This document shows positions 33,170 through 43,159 of a DNA stretch of 64,000 nt, in pieces. This stretch comes from Poa pratensis (taxonomy: Eukaryota > Streptophyta > Magnoliopsida > Poales > Poaceae): the NCBI GenBank assembly GCA_947311845.1, contig CAMZMU010000034.1:91577263-91641262 (forward strand). Direction: 5' to 3'. Made by a program: the position numbers and the translations under genes. Position 1 is the stretch's first letter. Every line of letters starts with the position of its first letter. The notes under the pieces were generated by a model. That model saw nothing but the letters and a program-made list of their open reading frames with translations, did no database searches and was not told the DNA's origin.

Positions 33170-35694
33170 TTAGCTTCGAATCGGTAAGATATTGACTGCA
33201 GAACCTGGGTCAATGAGGATGCGCCTCAAGTGAGCAGTTCCAATGTTTCCTTCTATGTAAAGTGGACGATTATGATTATCACTTGCAATCACTTTATCTT
33301 CTTCTCTGAAGGTGATCTCATTTGCACTCAAGAAATTGCACAAAACATTATGCTTCGCCATTGCCACTTCATAGCGTTTTGGATCTTCTAGCGCTTGAAT
33401 AAGAGCTTGTCGGAGTTCAGGCACCAACATTAGTGCATCATAGACGCTTAAAAGTGCCGGAATGCGCTTTAAATGTGCCACTATGTTATAATCTATGTTC
33501 GGAGATGCTCCATTGCCCTCGGCAGGATTTTCTTGTGCATCACGCTTATCAGCTACAACATCCTTAGCAGCATCAATTTTTTCTCTTGCCACTTTCTGCG
33601 GTGGTGCTTTCTGAAGCTCCGGAAGAACTTTCCCTCCTCTGAGGTTCATGTTTACTTCGGGTTGAGACTCAACCGATGAATTTTCTGCATGTAGAGCCTC
33701 TCTTTCAAGTGGCGTTACAGCATCCTCCGAAGAGACACTAGTATTTGAGGAATAGTCAAGTATGACATTGCACGCAGCTTTGCTTGACGGAGGTTGAGAA
33801 GTATTTTCCTTCACTTTCTCTTCTATAGGACTAGACACCTGCCCCCAAGTGAGAGGCATGAACTGCTCTAGAGTGGGAAGTACACGACTTAGTCGAGGGT
33901 ATGATTCATCGCCCTCAGATCTCGGCACAAACCTTGGCGGCATGCGGCGCTGGCTTGGATTGTACCATCTAGTCGGCCTCAAATTATTATAGTAAGGAGA
34001 CACAAAGGGTGTTCTATGTTCACGCGGTCTTCTTGACGAAGGCCTATGCGACGAATCACTTATTGATGCTCTATCACCAGCTCTAAGAGTCGTGTTGCCT
34101 ACTCTAAGGCTGGTTAATCTTTCCTCAACTTGGGATAGTGGCACCCATGTCTCATTTTCATGGTTCGACTCCACTGTCACCACATTGACAGCATGATAGT
34201 TCGGGTTTCTAGCATCAGGTTGTATTTGAAGCCTCTTGTCATCAATGGCTCGCTGGAGCCATTCCTTAAAAGCAACACAATCCTCTAGACATGACCCACA
34301 TATCGATGGTATTGACAATACAGAGGGTTATCCTTCATATTTACTTGGTCCGGCCGTTGTGGATCTGGTAAGCGCAAATGGTTATGGGCAATTACTTGAT
34401 TGAAGAAACCTCTTATCATTTCCCGCCGGAATATATATTGCTTCCTAAGAAGCTCATGAATGGAGGGACGTTGCCTTGCCACTCCTGGCTCATTTCTCAT
34501 GCCTAGCATAGGCACGTTATTTGTTTGCATAACTCGTTGCATTCACCTCATTAGGCCCCTTGGGCTTGTTCACGATATTTGGTTTTGCTGTTGAGTTAAA
34601 ACGCTTAGCATGATCTTGTGTACTAGCGTTCTTATACAACTCCATAATCTGAGGAGATTTTTCAAACTCTAGCTTAGTCGCGGATACCGCTGAGCTAAGT
34701 TCACTGAATGTTTTAGGTCCCCGTCGAGACACCTCGAGCGACCAATGTTGTTGCATCCCATGGACGCATATTTCAATGGCATCTTCTATGTGCATTTCCC
34801 TTGCAAGCGCACAAAGCTATTGCGAAACCTTACTACATAATCATCAATCTTTTCATCATGTCTTTGTCGAACTTGTGCAAGCTCGACCACGGAGAAATCT
34901 TTTTTCATTGTTACGAAATGGGCTCTAAAGAGATTTTTCATACTTTTCCAATCAGGAATTGTACCGACAGGAAGGCGACTATACCAATGGAAGGCAGCGC
35001 CTGTCAAAGAACCTGAGAACTGTCGCAAAAGGAGTGAAGAATTGCGAGCAGTATCCCCACATGTTGCCTCAAAATAGGCTAAATGTTCTCTTGCATCTCC
35101 TGTTCCATCAAACTGACGGAACTTAGGTGAATGCCACCCTGGAGGGAAGGGTACAAGATCATGCCATGACTCATATGGTTTGTCAAGCTCGCTCTCAGAA
35201 GATTGAGGAGCTTGATCTGCCGCGATTTGTTTCATTTTCTTGTTAACCATGTCTTCAATAAGACTGTGACAATCTCTGAGCATATCTGGTTGTGCTGCTG
35301 GACTATTAGGCAGGAGAGCAGAACTTGTAAGAACTTGGGGCGCCTGTTTAGCAGCCTCAGCTACCCTCAAAGTTTCTAAATCTTCAAATTGCGGATCAAT
35401 GGTTCTTTGGTTCATGCCTTGCGGTAACCCCCGGTCTGAACTATTAAGGGAATGTAGTAGTCGATCAAGCTTTGATGTAAGTTGATCTAACTGTTTCTCT
35501 TGCGCGAGTATCCGCATTTCTAGTTGTTGATCACGAGACCCTGATGCAGTCAAATCAGTATTCAACAATTCACTATTTTCTTTCGCTTTATTGGGATCTC
35601 CTTCCTCTGTACCGGTATTATCCACCTGATCAGAAATCATGTGAGCGGGCACGGTGTTTTCATCTTCCATCTCGCACTCTTCCTCTGACACCAT
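33170..35694 (-). pseudogene. gag and aspartic protease of the retrotransposon
   Basis: Frame 34,786-35,694 carries the retrotransposon gag (capsid-like) domain: [11 protein letters not shown], then a VELAQVRQ segment. It continues in other frames at 34,517-34,795 and 34,285-34,542, where a CCHC-like knuckle begins ([10 protein letters not shown]) and is completed in the next frame (EDCVAF). Frame 33,170-34,318 ends with the retropepsin active-site region ([13 protein letters not shown]). Frame changes near 34,790, 34,530 and 34,300 break the polyprotein. The N-terminal start overlaps the end of the extra ORF. Confidence 0.85.
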
Positions 35695-38104
35695 AGAACG
35701 TGCAAATTCAGAGTAGCGAGGGGATTCCGACAGTCTTTGTAATGAGGAGCTAGAGTCTCTATCAGAGTCATCACTTTCATGACCTTCTGAATGAGAAGAG
35801 TTAGTATCAACTCTCTGCGAGGCAATGGACTCAAGCGAGTTGCCATTCCTTCGCGCTCAAGATATTGCTGTAACAAAACCGGGTCTTGTGGAAGACGTGA
35901 TTGCAACAACACGTAAGAGCGAGAATACTGTGGGTCCTCCGATCGAGATGGAGCGTCCGTAATAGGAAGGCAAGGTGCAGCCGATGAGGATGGCGCACCC
36001 TTGTCACCATTTTCTTTTTCCGAGCTCTTGAACCATTCACGTACTTTCCCCAGATGCAAGACATTCTTGGAGAAGGAGGCTTTAGGATTTGGAACAATCT
36101 CCTCATCAGAAGGATAAGAGAAATCTTTTTCAACTGGTGGGGGAACCCAATTTTCGTGATGAACTTGCTCAGTATGTTCACTCAAAGCGCCACATATCAC
36201 AGTATCCTTCATGATATTATTTTCAACTTCTTTTACAACATTATTTTCATTCTCTTTTGCAGCATTCCCTTCACCTTTTGCAGCCAGGTTCGTGGAACTA
36301 TTTGCAAGTTCATTTCCCTGAAGTGGTGATGAACGGTTTTGCTCTGCCATAGCTGCATTTAGTGCATCACGATTTTCTTTCTCAACATCCTGAGAAGGAG
36401 CTGATGAAGTATTTCTTTTCTCATCTACCTCCATAGGCTGAATGAGGGATTGAGACATCGACTCGGTAGTTCCTTTACGAGGGGACACTACCTGCTCTTT
36501 CTCATGAGCATCCTTTGGAAGGGACGCTGTAGAATTATTAGCAAGAACCTCTCGTGTCTCAGGTTGTTGTCGCGGTTTTGGCACAAGACGTTCAACAAGG
36601 TAATTATACCTCTCCTGTTGTAGGAGTGTCGGCGAGAGTCTCAGAGTTATCTTATCATAGAACGGATGGACACGCCCATCTGATCTAACTCTCACATGCA
36701 CATTTCCAAGTACGAGTTCTTGCAGCTCTTGATAAAGTGCACGACGGTTGCTCCTGCGCTTGTCGCGCTTGTGCTGGTTTGTTCTAATAGGATATGTAGA
36801 CCTTGGTGGAACAGATGGAGTTGGTAGAATTGGCGGAGCCGTATAGCTAGTGGTCGGTGGTGAAACCAAGAAAGGCGCAACCTCAACAGGTTGTTGTACA
36901 CGCTGAAATGAAGGCGGCATATTTTGCCCCCTGTTTACACTTGTATGAGGTGCACTTGCATTATTCTCACGATGATGTTCATGCATGTTTCGATTTTTTC
37001 CTAGAGGCTTTGGTCGCCATTCCTGACGTGACCATGAGTTCCAGTGAGAGCTTGCTTGTGGATGTTGAAGGGGTGGTACAGGTGAGGATCCCTGCCGAGG
37101 TGCCCATGTTCCACGATCATGTTGTGGACGATAGTTAGGAACATAACTTCTAGCTTCACCCTGCCGTGATGACTCAGGTTCTTGTGAATGAGGGACAGGA
37201 GATTGAAATCGTGGCCTGCTACCATTATGAGATGAAAAGCGAGGGTGTTGCGTGGGCGCATGGTGCGACGTGCCCCCAGTTTGTGAAGGTGGCTCTCGGC
37301 CATGGACTTGCTGCTGCAGCATCCTCAACTGGTTTTGGAGCTGCTGCAACTGACGTTGCATATCATTGGACCGAGGCGCCGGAGCCTCATTGGATAGTAC
37401 ATCGAACTTATTCGCACTTTTATCGTTTCCGGCGGTAATGTGACACGCCGAAACTAGCACAGCTGGATTAAAGTGAGGTAATTTATTACCAATAGAAGGG
37501 TCACACCCTGGAAGGTAGCGACACGCTTCAAAGTGCGAGTCCAAAACTCGTTCATGATCGCTTGCCGAACAAGCTCTTTCTTCCGATGTGGCCTTGAGAT
37601 CCACTCGGTGGGTGGAAGAATGTAAGGTTCATTTATAGGATCTGGAAACTCCTCGTCATCATGCAGCGACGGTGTATCGGGTTTGGGAATATCATCGCTC
37701 AGCTGAGCATGTAGCTTCTTTAAGTTACTGCGCTTCCGACGGAAGTTACGAAGAGCATGAGAATTCTTGCTAGATCGAGCCTTGCGCACGGACCAAGACA
37801 GGCGATAAGCAGCCATGTCGAGATCCTCCAACAACTTGGCTTTATTGTTTTCCATGGATGAAGAAGATAAACTCGGCGTAGCATTAGCCGTGTTTTTCAG
37901 CAGGTAGCGAGCCTTCGTGACTAGAGCCTTGCGTTCCTCCCTAGTCTTGACAGCATCACGCTTTTTGGACTTCTTTGTTTCAGCAGCACGAATGGACGTC
38001 GGATCTTGCGTTTGGTGGAAGTAAGTCTTACCCCCATGCTCGATGATAGCCATGGGAGGTACCGATCCAAACTGGATGAGCATCGGAGCCGGGGTATGCC
38101 TCAT
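35637..38104 (-). pseudogene. Extra ORF upstream of gag
   Basis: Two overlapping frames, 37,454-38,104 and 35,637-37,604, together encode a long basic, Gln/Pro/Ser-rich protein with a glutamine-rich coiled coil (about 37,340). The join is near 37,500-37,560, where the first frame runs into stops and the second becomes conserved-looking (YLPGCDPSIGNKL, NKFDVLS). No known domain is recognised. Many Tat-lineage elements have additional ORFs at this place, of unknown function. Whether the overlap is a mutation or a natural frameshift cannot be told from one copy. Confidence 0.6.
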
Positions 38105-38960
38105 GGCTTGCTCAATGGTGATACTAGGGAAGGAATCACCTACAAAAGGGAATCCCTCGTGTCAGTATATTGGCGTATGATACGAGTTGACTGACAACAA
38201 TACGTAAACATAGGCTAAACATGTATTCTCAAAGTACAATGTAAGTTTTTTTTTTACACCCGCGCACTGGCCTTTTTAATCACCCCAACAATCACGTGAA
38301 AGGACCACGTGCATGCGCCATGCACTTCTTACTTGTTCGTACTGGAATATATGCAGGTTCAGCACTGCTAAATGTCTCCACATGTACATAGCGTATATGC
38401 TGCGTGCAATCGACGCGCATTTTTTAAAGAACTTTGATTCAGACCAATGATTCACTTAGACAAGAAATGATCTGACGACCAACTGTAGGCAAGCAGGTAC
38501 TGTCGATACAAGCCTGATAGAATTTCTTTTCCCAATCAAAGACACTCGAATGAGCAGTAGCAAGGAAAGATACGTGCATGCATGACCCATGTAGGGAACA
38601 CATCCATGCAGTTTTTATTTTACAAGTACTCGTGATGAAGCGAGTACGTGCCGAAACTTCAGATGAGTGAAGAATTCTGAAGATTAGACAAGAATAATTT
38701 CTTTCAACGGGAAAACTTTCTGACGGAAATCGATTCAGCGGAGAAAGATGAAATATGCGTGCCATGCATGCATTTATTTCAGCAAGCGCATGTCACACCA
38801 GGATGATACGTGACACATGGAACTTCTTTCCTTTCCTTTCCTTTTCAAAGAAGCACTTGCGGTACAGCCATCGCTTGGTACTTTGCGAACAAGGAGTTTT
38901 GGTTCATCTCGAGAAAATTTGACGACGATCGGAGCGCAGCAAAGATGGGAGGAGAATCAG
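38105..38960 (-). other. Untranslated leader of the retrotransposon
   Basis: About 850 bp between the primer-binding site and the first ORF, with no gene seen. It presumably holds packaging and dimerisation signals, which cannot be recognised by eye. Confidence 0.5.
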
Positions 38961-38978
38961 GTCCCACCGGGCGTGCCA
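38961..38978 (-). other. Primer-binding site (tRNA)
   Basis: On the minus strand this reads TGGCACGCCCGGTGGGAC, beginning with the TGG that pairs with a tRNA 3' CCA end. It lies 4 bases inside the LTR end. The exact tRNA cannot be named without a search. Confidence 0.75.
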
Positions 38979-39048
38979 TTTTTGTTCGACGAAAAGCAAA
39001 ACAAAAAGATAGATGGCAAACACACAGTATATATGGGAACTTTGTATC

Positions 39049-39054
39049 TTTATT
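39049..39054 (-). terminator. LTR poly(A) signal
   Basis: AATAAA on the minus strand (tttatt on +), inside the LTR downstream of the TATA box. It is a candidate for the retrotransposon's polyadenylation signal. Confidence 0.5.
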
Positions 39055-39749
39055 GATCATTGTATTGAATACAAAGTACATGTACATGCTCCCATAGGAG
39101 TTTGCCTATTTTGCCTTCTACAACAACGAAGGAGATCTGACTGAAAGATTGCGTGTAGTCCGCTGAATTCCCGGCGCTTTTGCAAAGCATCCGGTTAATT
39201 ACATCTGCAGGGTCAAGCCTACAGAAAACCTCCGATTAAGCTGCGTCGTAGTCGTCGTCGTGTTATATGAACCAGGAGAAGAAGAGGGGCTTTGTTCCGT
39301 CGAAACACGATCACGAGATGATCTCGACGTGCATAATTAAGAGTGAGATTGAATAGATGAAGAGGGTGGCCTTTGCCTCGTCGGTGCCCAGCCATATAGC
39401 CCAAACTTCATCAAATTGGACATGTGTACGTGTTGCTTTTGCCTCGTCGGTGCCCAGCAACGGTGTGTCCATCTCATCAAAATTAAAACGTGTTGATTCA
39501 TAGTGATCGAGACTCGTCATCACAAGGCGATGATTTTGTCTAGCCTCGTCGGCACTAGACATAAGACGAAAACGATGATTTTGACCATGGTCTCATAGAG
39601 ATTAGGCCATGAATTTGAGCTAGACAATTGATAAAGCCTGTCTTTGCTCTTTTTGGTAAACAAACTCCTTGGTAGGAAACAAGATTGTACACCGCCGATT
39701 TAAATGAGACAATCAAACGATAGACTTTGTGATGATTCTCGTATACTCC

Positions 39750-40260
39750 GCATGAACGACGTTGATAAGGCGGTCGTTGCATGGACGTCTTTTCATGGAG
39801 CGACGTTGATGAAGCGGTCACTGCCACGGTTGTAGATTTCCACATGGGCGACTTTGATGAAGCGGTCAGCACCACGGTTGGAGATTAACACATGGGCGAC
39901 GTTGATGAGGCGGTCAGCACCACGTTCATAGATCGACACATGGGCGACGTTGATGAGGCGGTCGGCACCACGGTTGTAGATTTCACATGGGCGACGTTGA
40001 TGAGGCGGTCAGCACCACGTTTGTAGATTGACACATGGGCGACGTTGATGAAGCGGTCGGCACCACGGTTGTAGATTTCACATGGGCGACGTTGATGAGG
40101 CGGTCAGCACCACGTTTGTAGATTGACACATGGGCGACGTTGATGAAGCGGTCGGCACCACGGTGGTAAAGATTGATGCACGGCCGACGTAAATGAAACC
40201 GTCGCGCCGTCATGGTAAAGATCGATACACGGCCGACGTAGATGAAGCTGTCGCACCATA
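39750..40260 (-). repeat. Tandem array of about 50-60-bp units in the LTR
   Basis: About nine copies of a unit with core gggcgacgttgatgaggcgg and 'gtcggcaccacggttgtagat', with alternating variants so that a dimer of about 100 bp is also repeated. It lies downstream of the LTR TATA box and would be transcribed as part of the leader. Confidence 0.8.
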
Positions 40261-40599
40261 ATAATAAGGACTTACGGTTGTGTTCAGCACCCACAGATGA
40301 TCTAGAGCAACCGTGTTGAGATTGATACTTTTCATTACACCAAGACCAATGGAGCGATCCGATCTAAATATATCTCACATCTCACCTTTGGAACGTAGCA
40401 TGGTGTCGCCTCCGGCACGACGGCTCCGGCGAGCGTGCTCCAACGAGATGCGTTTGTGGTGCGGCGGTTTGGTGTGCGGGCGTCACAGAGCAAGGCGGCG
40501 ATGAAGTCTCGCTTCCTCCGTGCGCGTCCGTGGGTTTTCTGGCTGGGTGTTTCTCTTCTACGTGTCTCCCCTCCCTCTCTGGCCGATCGATTGCCTGGG

Positions 40600-40609
40600 C
40601 TTATATAGG
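40600..40609 (-). promoter_or_regulatory. LTR TATA box
   Basis: On the minus strand the sequence reads cctatataag, a good plant TATA box, followed by a GC-rich start-like region. It is in the right place for the U3 promoter of the 5' LTR. Confidence 0.7.
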
Positions 40610-40837
40610 CGTCGAGGCGGTTGAGGCTTGCGGATCAAGATGATCGAAACCGCGTGGTTGTTTAAACCGTGCTATCTTATCTCTACCATCTGACGTCACG
40701 CATGAGATCAGCGGTACAAATACGACCGTAGTTACGCAAATAGTAAGACTCAGGGAGGTGGAAACCCAATGACCTATGGGCCCATCACTCTTATCCTTTG
40801 TTTATTTTGAACGTGGAATCCATGCATGCCTCGTATT

Positions 40838-41138
40838 TTTTTTTTTTTTTGCGAAACACAGTACAACGTAAGCGCTCATATACACGCGCACACACTCACC
40901 CCTATGAACGCACGCACGCACACCCTACCCCTATGAGCACCTCCGAGAGACTGAGCCGGCGGGTCGAGTCTTGAGATTGACGAAGTCACCACGGGCGCCT
41001 CGCTGTCGACGGGAACGTCGCCTCCCACTGAAGAATATTCCGCCTTAAATGAGAAACACCAGCGTCAAACCTGGGGTTTGAACTCTGGTGGGCTGGGGAT
41101 ACAACCATCCACCTAACCATCTTGCCACAGGCAAGTTC
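40838..41138 (-). mobile_element. tRNA-derived SINE, minus strand
   Basis: Bounded by a perfect 19-bp target-site duplication, tccatgcatgcctcgtatt (40,819-40,837 and 41,139-41,157). On the minus strand it has RNA polymerase III promoter boxes: A-like tggcaagatggt (41,116-41,127) and B box gttcaaacc (41,075-41,083). It ends in an A tail (poly-T at 40,838-40,850). It is inserted in the U3 part of the 5' LTR. Confidence 0.9.
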
Positions 41139-41493
41139 TCCATGCATGCCTCGTATTGCATGGGATGTGACAGCTTCTCAGCGAGGCAACGATCAGAAAC
41201 TTGCTAGCTTAGTTGTACGTGTAGAATCCAATACTTCTGAAAATCGTATTTCTTGAATGATGAATCGAAATATTAATCTGTTTGCACCATCGTGATGTGT
41301 GTGATGAACTCTACAAAATGAGTTCAATATCGCATATTTGTTCTTTCACAAATATTTTGCACTTTGTGGGTCCCATTTGTCATAGACAAAGGCTGTGCTA
41401 AATTAATTTATAATATCATGAATTTTGGTACAAAAATTCATCAAACACTTTTCACAGTTTTTGGCATCTTATGTTCCTCATTTAAATGTGCAG

Positions 41494-43159
41494 GCAATTG
41501 CTTCTCAGTTGGTCTCCAATGATGAGAAAATTCTTACTGTCAGCGTTAATAGTTTGAGCAAGGTAAATCTCTCTAGGTTTTACAGTTGATGTATGCAAAT
41601 ATTGTGTGTGGACACATGGGCCGATCTCGGTGTTAGCATCGATAATGGAAGAATACATTTCCTGGTACCCTGCATACTAGGATGTATGCATCGATAGTTG
41701 TCCCGTTTATTCCACCAGATTAGATACATAGTTATGACTGGTTACTTTTATTTGACCTTGGTTTTAGTTAGGTGAGTCACACACTTTTCCTTACTGTTAT
41801 CTTTTCCATGTTTGATTTTTGCAGCTTGTGATACGACTGTCACAGAACGACCACACGACTCACCTGTCAACATTTCTTCCTGCGCTGCTGGACGCCTTCG
41901 AAAGCCATAGTCCATATGTTCGCAAGGTTCATTCATTCATTCCCACTTACTTATCTAGATTGTGCTCAAGATCATCTTCTATTTCCGGGGAAACATAGCT
42001 CTTTTTTCTTTCATCTCCCCGGGATTCTTGAATCCTGAAAGCAAAAGTTCATGGAACCAGCTAGAGGCTTAAATTTCCAAGAAGATCTCCACTTGGACTT
42101 TGCAATTTGTCCAGGCCTTGCATGCATGAACCACAACATCTAGACATTGTGCACCCGCAAAAAAAAAAAAAAAAAAAACATCTAGACATTGTGCTAGAAT
42201 CAAGTTCGAAACTGAATCAGTTCTGAACCTCAGCTGTTCACGGCGAATTCATCAGGTCACAACTCAACTTGTTGAGGAATTCATCGGTAGGATTTCATAG
42301 GTGCATACACTTGGGCTGTCCCCTCGAGTTAGTAGTTATCTGGCCATCTCCATGAGTGCCTTTATTTGGATCCACCACCGGAAACCACAGCTTCTTTCTC
42401 TCCGTACTGCCAAACCATGTGGTTTATGCTGAACCCTGGCCCTGCATCTTCTTCTATACCGCTGCTGCATGCTTGCTACTCAGCACACAGATGGTCAAAC
42501 CAACGAAAAAATCACCCAGCAAAAACAACAGCATTCAGTTTCGTCTTAAAAGACAACGAACACTTGTGCTGCCAGCTTGAGATAACAATGATTTGGCCAT
42601 GTTCCTCTGGATCCAGCGGACATCAAAGATCTGTCCACCCTCTGCATCTCGTCACACACACGTACACCTTGTCTGTACTGCCGTTGCACCCCATGTGTCT
42701 GTACCTGAATCCTGCCTCACTCGGCCCTGCGTCTTCTATGCCTGCCTCGTGGCTCCTCAGCGGACGAAATGATCAAACAAACAGATGAATTCACACGGTA
42801 AAAAACAAGAACACTCATTGCCTTGTTCTTGGAGACAAAAAAAAGTTCATTCAGATACCTTTTGTTAAGAGAAGTTCATTCAGATACCTTAAAAGCTACT
42901 GCAGCAGTGGCACGTTCTTTCTGAATCATACCCACGAGTTACTTGTTAAACCTGCTTAACAATTAACTAACCACGTGGTGGTGCTGCGTCGCGTGCTATG
43001 TTGTTGCAGGCTATCTTGGTGTGCGTGGTGGAGGCGTACGTGAAGCTTGGCCCGGCGCTGTTGCCGCACCTGGAGCGGCTGGACGGCGCGCAGCTGCAGC
43101 TCCTCGTCACCACGTCCCACTCCTGGAGGCGCTCGACCGCCACCGGCGAGGACCGGTAG
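41494..43159 (+). CDS. CLASP: CLASP microtubule-associated protein, last three exons (5' part not in the window)
   Basis: CLASP binds microtubule plus ends and the cell cortex in plants. Exons 41,494-41,562, 41,825-41,926 and 43,010-43,159 (stop TAG), all phase 0 with GT..AG borders, encode a stretch typical of the CLASP C-terminal HEAT-like region (FLPALLDAFESHSPYVRK, then VVEAYVKLGPALLPHLE). Upstream exons must lie left of the retrotransposon. The element inserted in the intron only 46 bp before the first of these exons, probably removing its branch point from normal context. The last exon ends sooner than expected for the family. The exons read without stops, but linkage to an intact gene cannot be shown. 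Confidence 0.75.

Larger units (their letters stand above)
11055..41447 (-). mobile_element. Ty3/gypsy LTR retrotransposon, Tat type, minus strand, heavily nested
   Basis: One element reading right to left: 5' LTR 38,983-41,447, primer-binding site 38,961-38,978, extra ORF, gag, protease, reverse transcriptase, RNase H, second RNase H and integrase down to 28,406, a 2.2-kb non-coding stretch, an antisense PMD gene (11,667-26,156), a purine-rich tract (minus strand) at 11,341, and the start of the 3' LTR (11,055-11,340). Two RNase H domains in a row and additional genes outside gag-pol are hallmarks of the Tat lineage. The LTR reads TG...CA on the minus strand (TGTTTGATG...GTCGAACA). The 286 bp shared by both LTRs are identical, so the insertion is recent, although the coding region is broken in many places. 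Nested insertions: retroposon plus CACTA at 12,244-22,422, SINE at 40,838-41,138, and probably the MULE in the 3' LTR. Confidence 0.85.
38983..41447 (-). repeat. 5' LTR of the Tat element, carrying a SINE
   Basis: The LTR begins (minus strand) TGTTTGATG at 41,447 and ends GTCGAACA at 38,983. It is 2,465 bp, or about 2,145 bp without the SINE and one TSD copy. It contains a TATA box near 40,605, an AATAAA near 39,050 and a tandem array between them. Its outer 286 bp match the 3' LTR remnant exactly. The next exon of CLASP starts only 46 bp beyond it. Confidence 0.88.

Noticed and set aside
39750..40260. CRISPR-like repeat array
   Set aside because: The units are contiguous without unique spacers and lie in a plant LTR.
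41075..41127. A tRNA gene, suggested by A and B boxes
   Set aside because: No cloverleaf or anticodon arm. The boxes belong to a SINE with A tail and 19-bp target duplication.
41158..41162. LTR right border at 41,160
   Set aside because: The sequence there also ends in CA, but the two copies agree for 286 bp beyond it, and the border at 41,447 gives the expected TG start.
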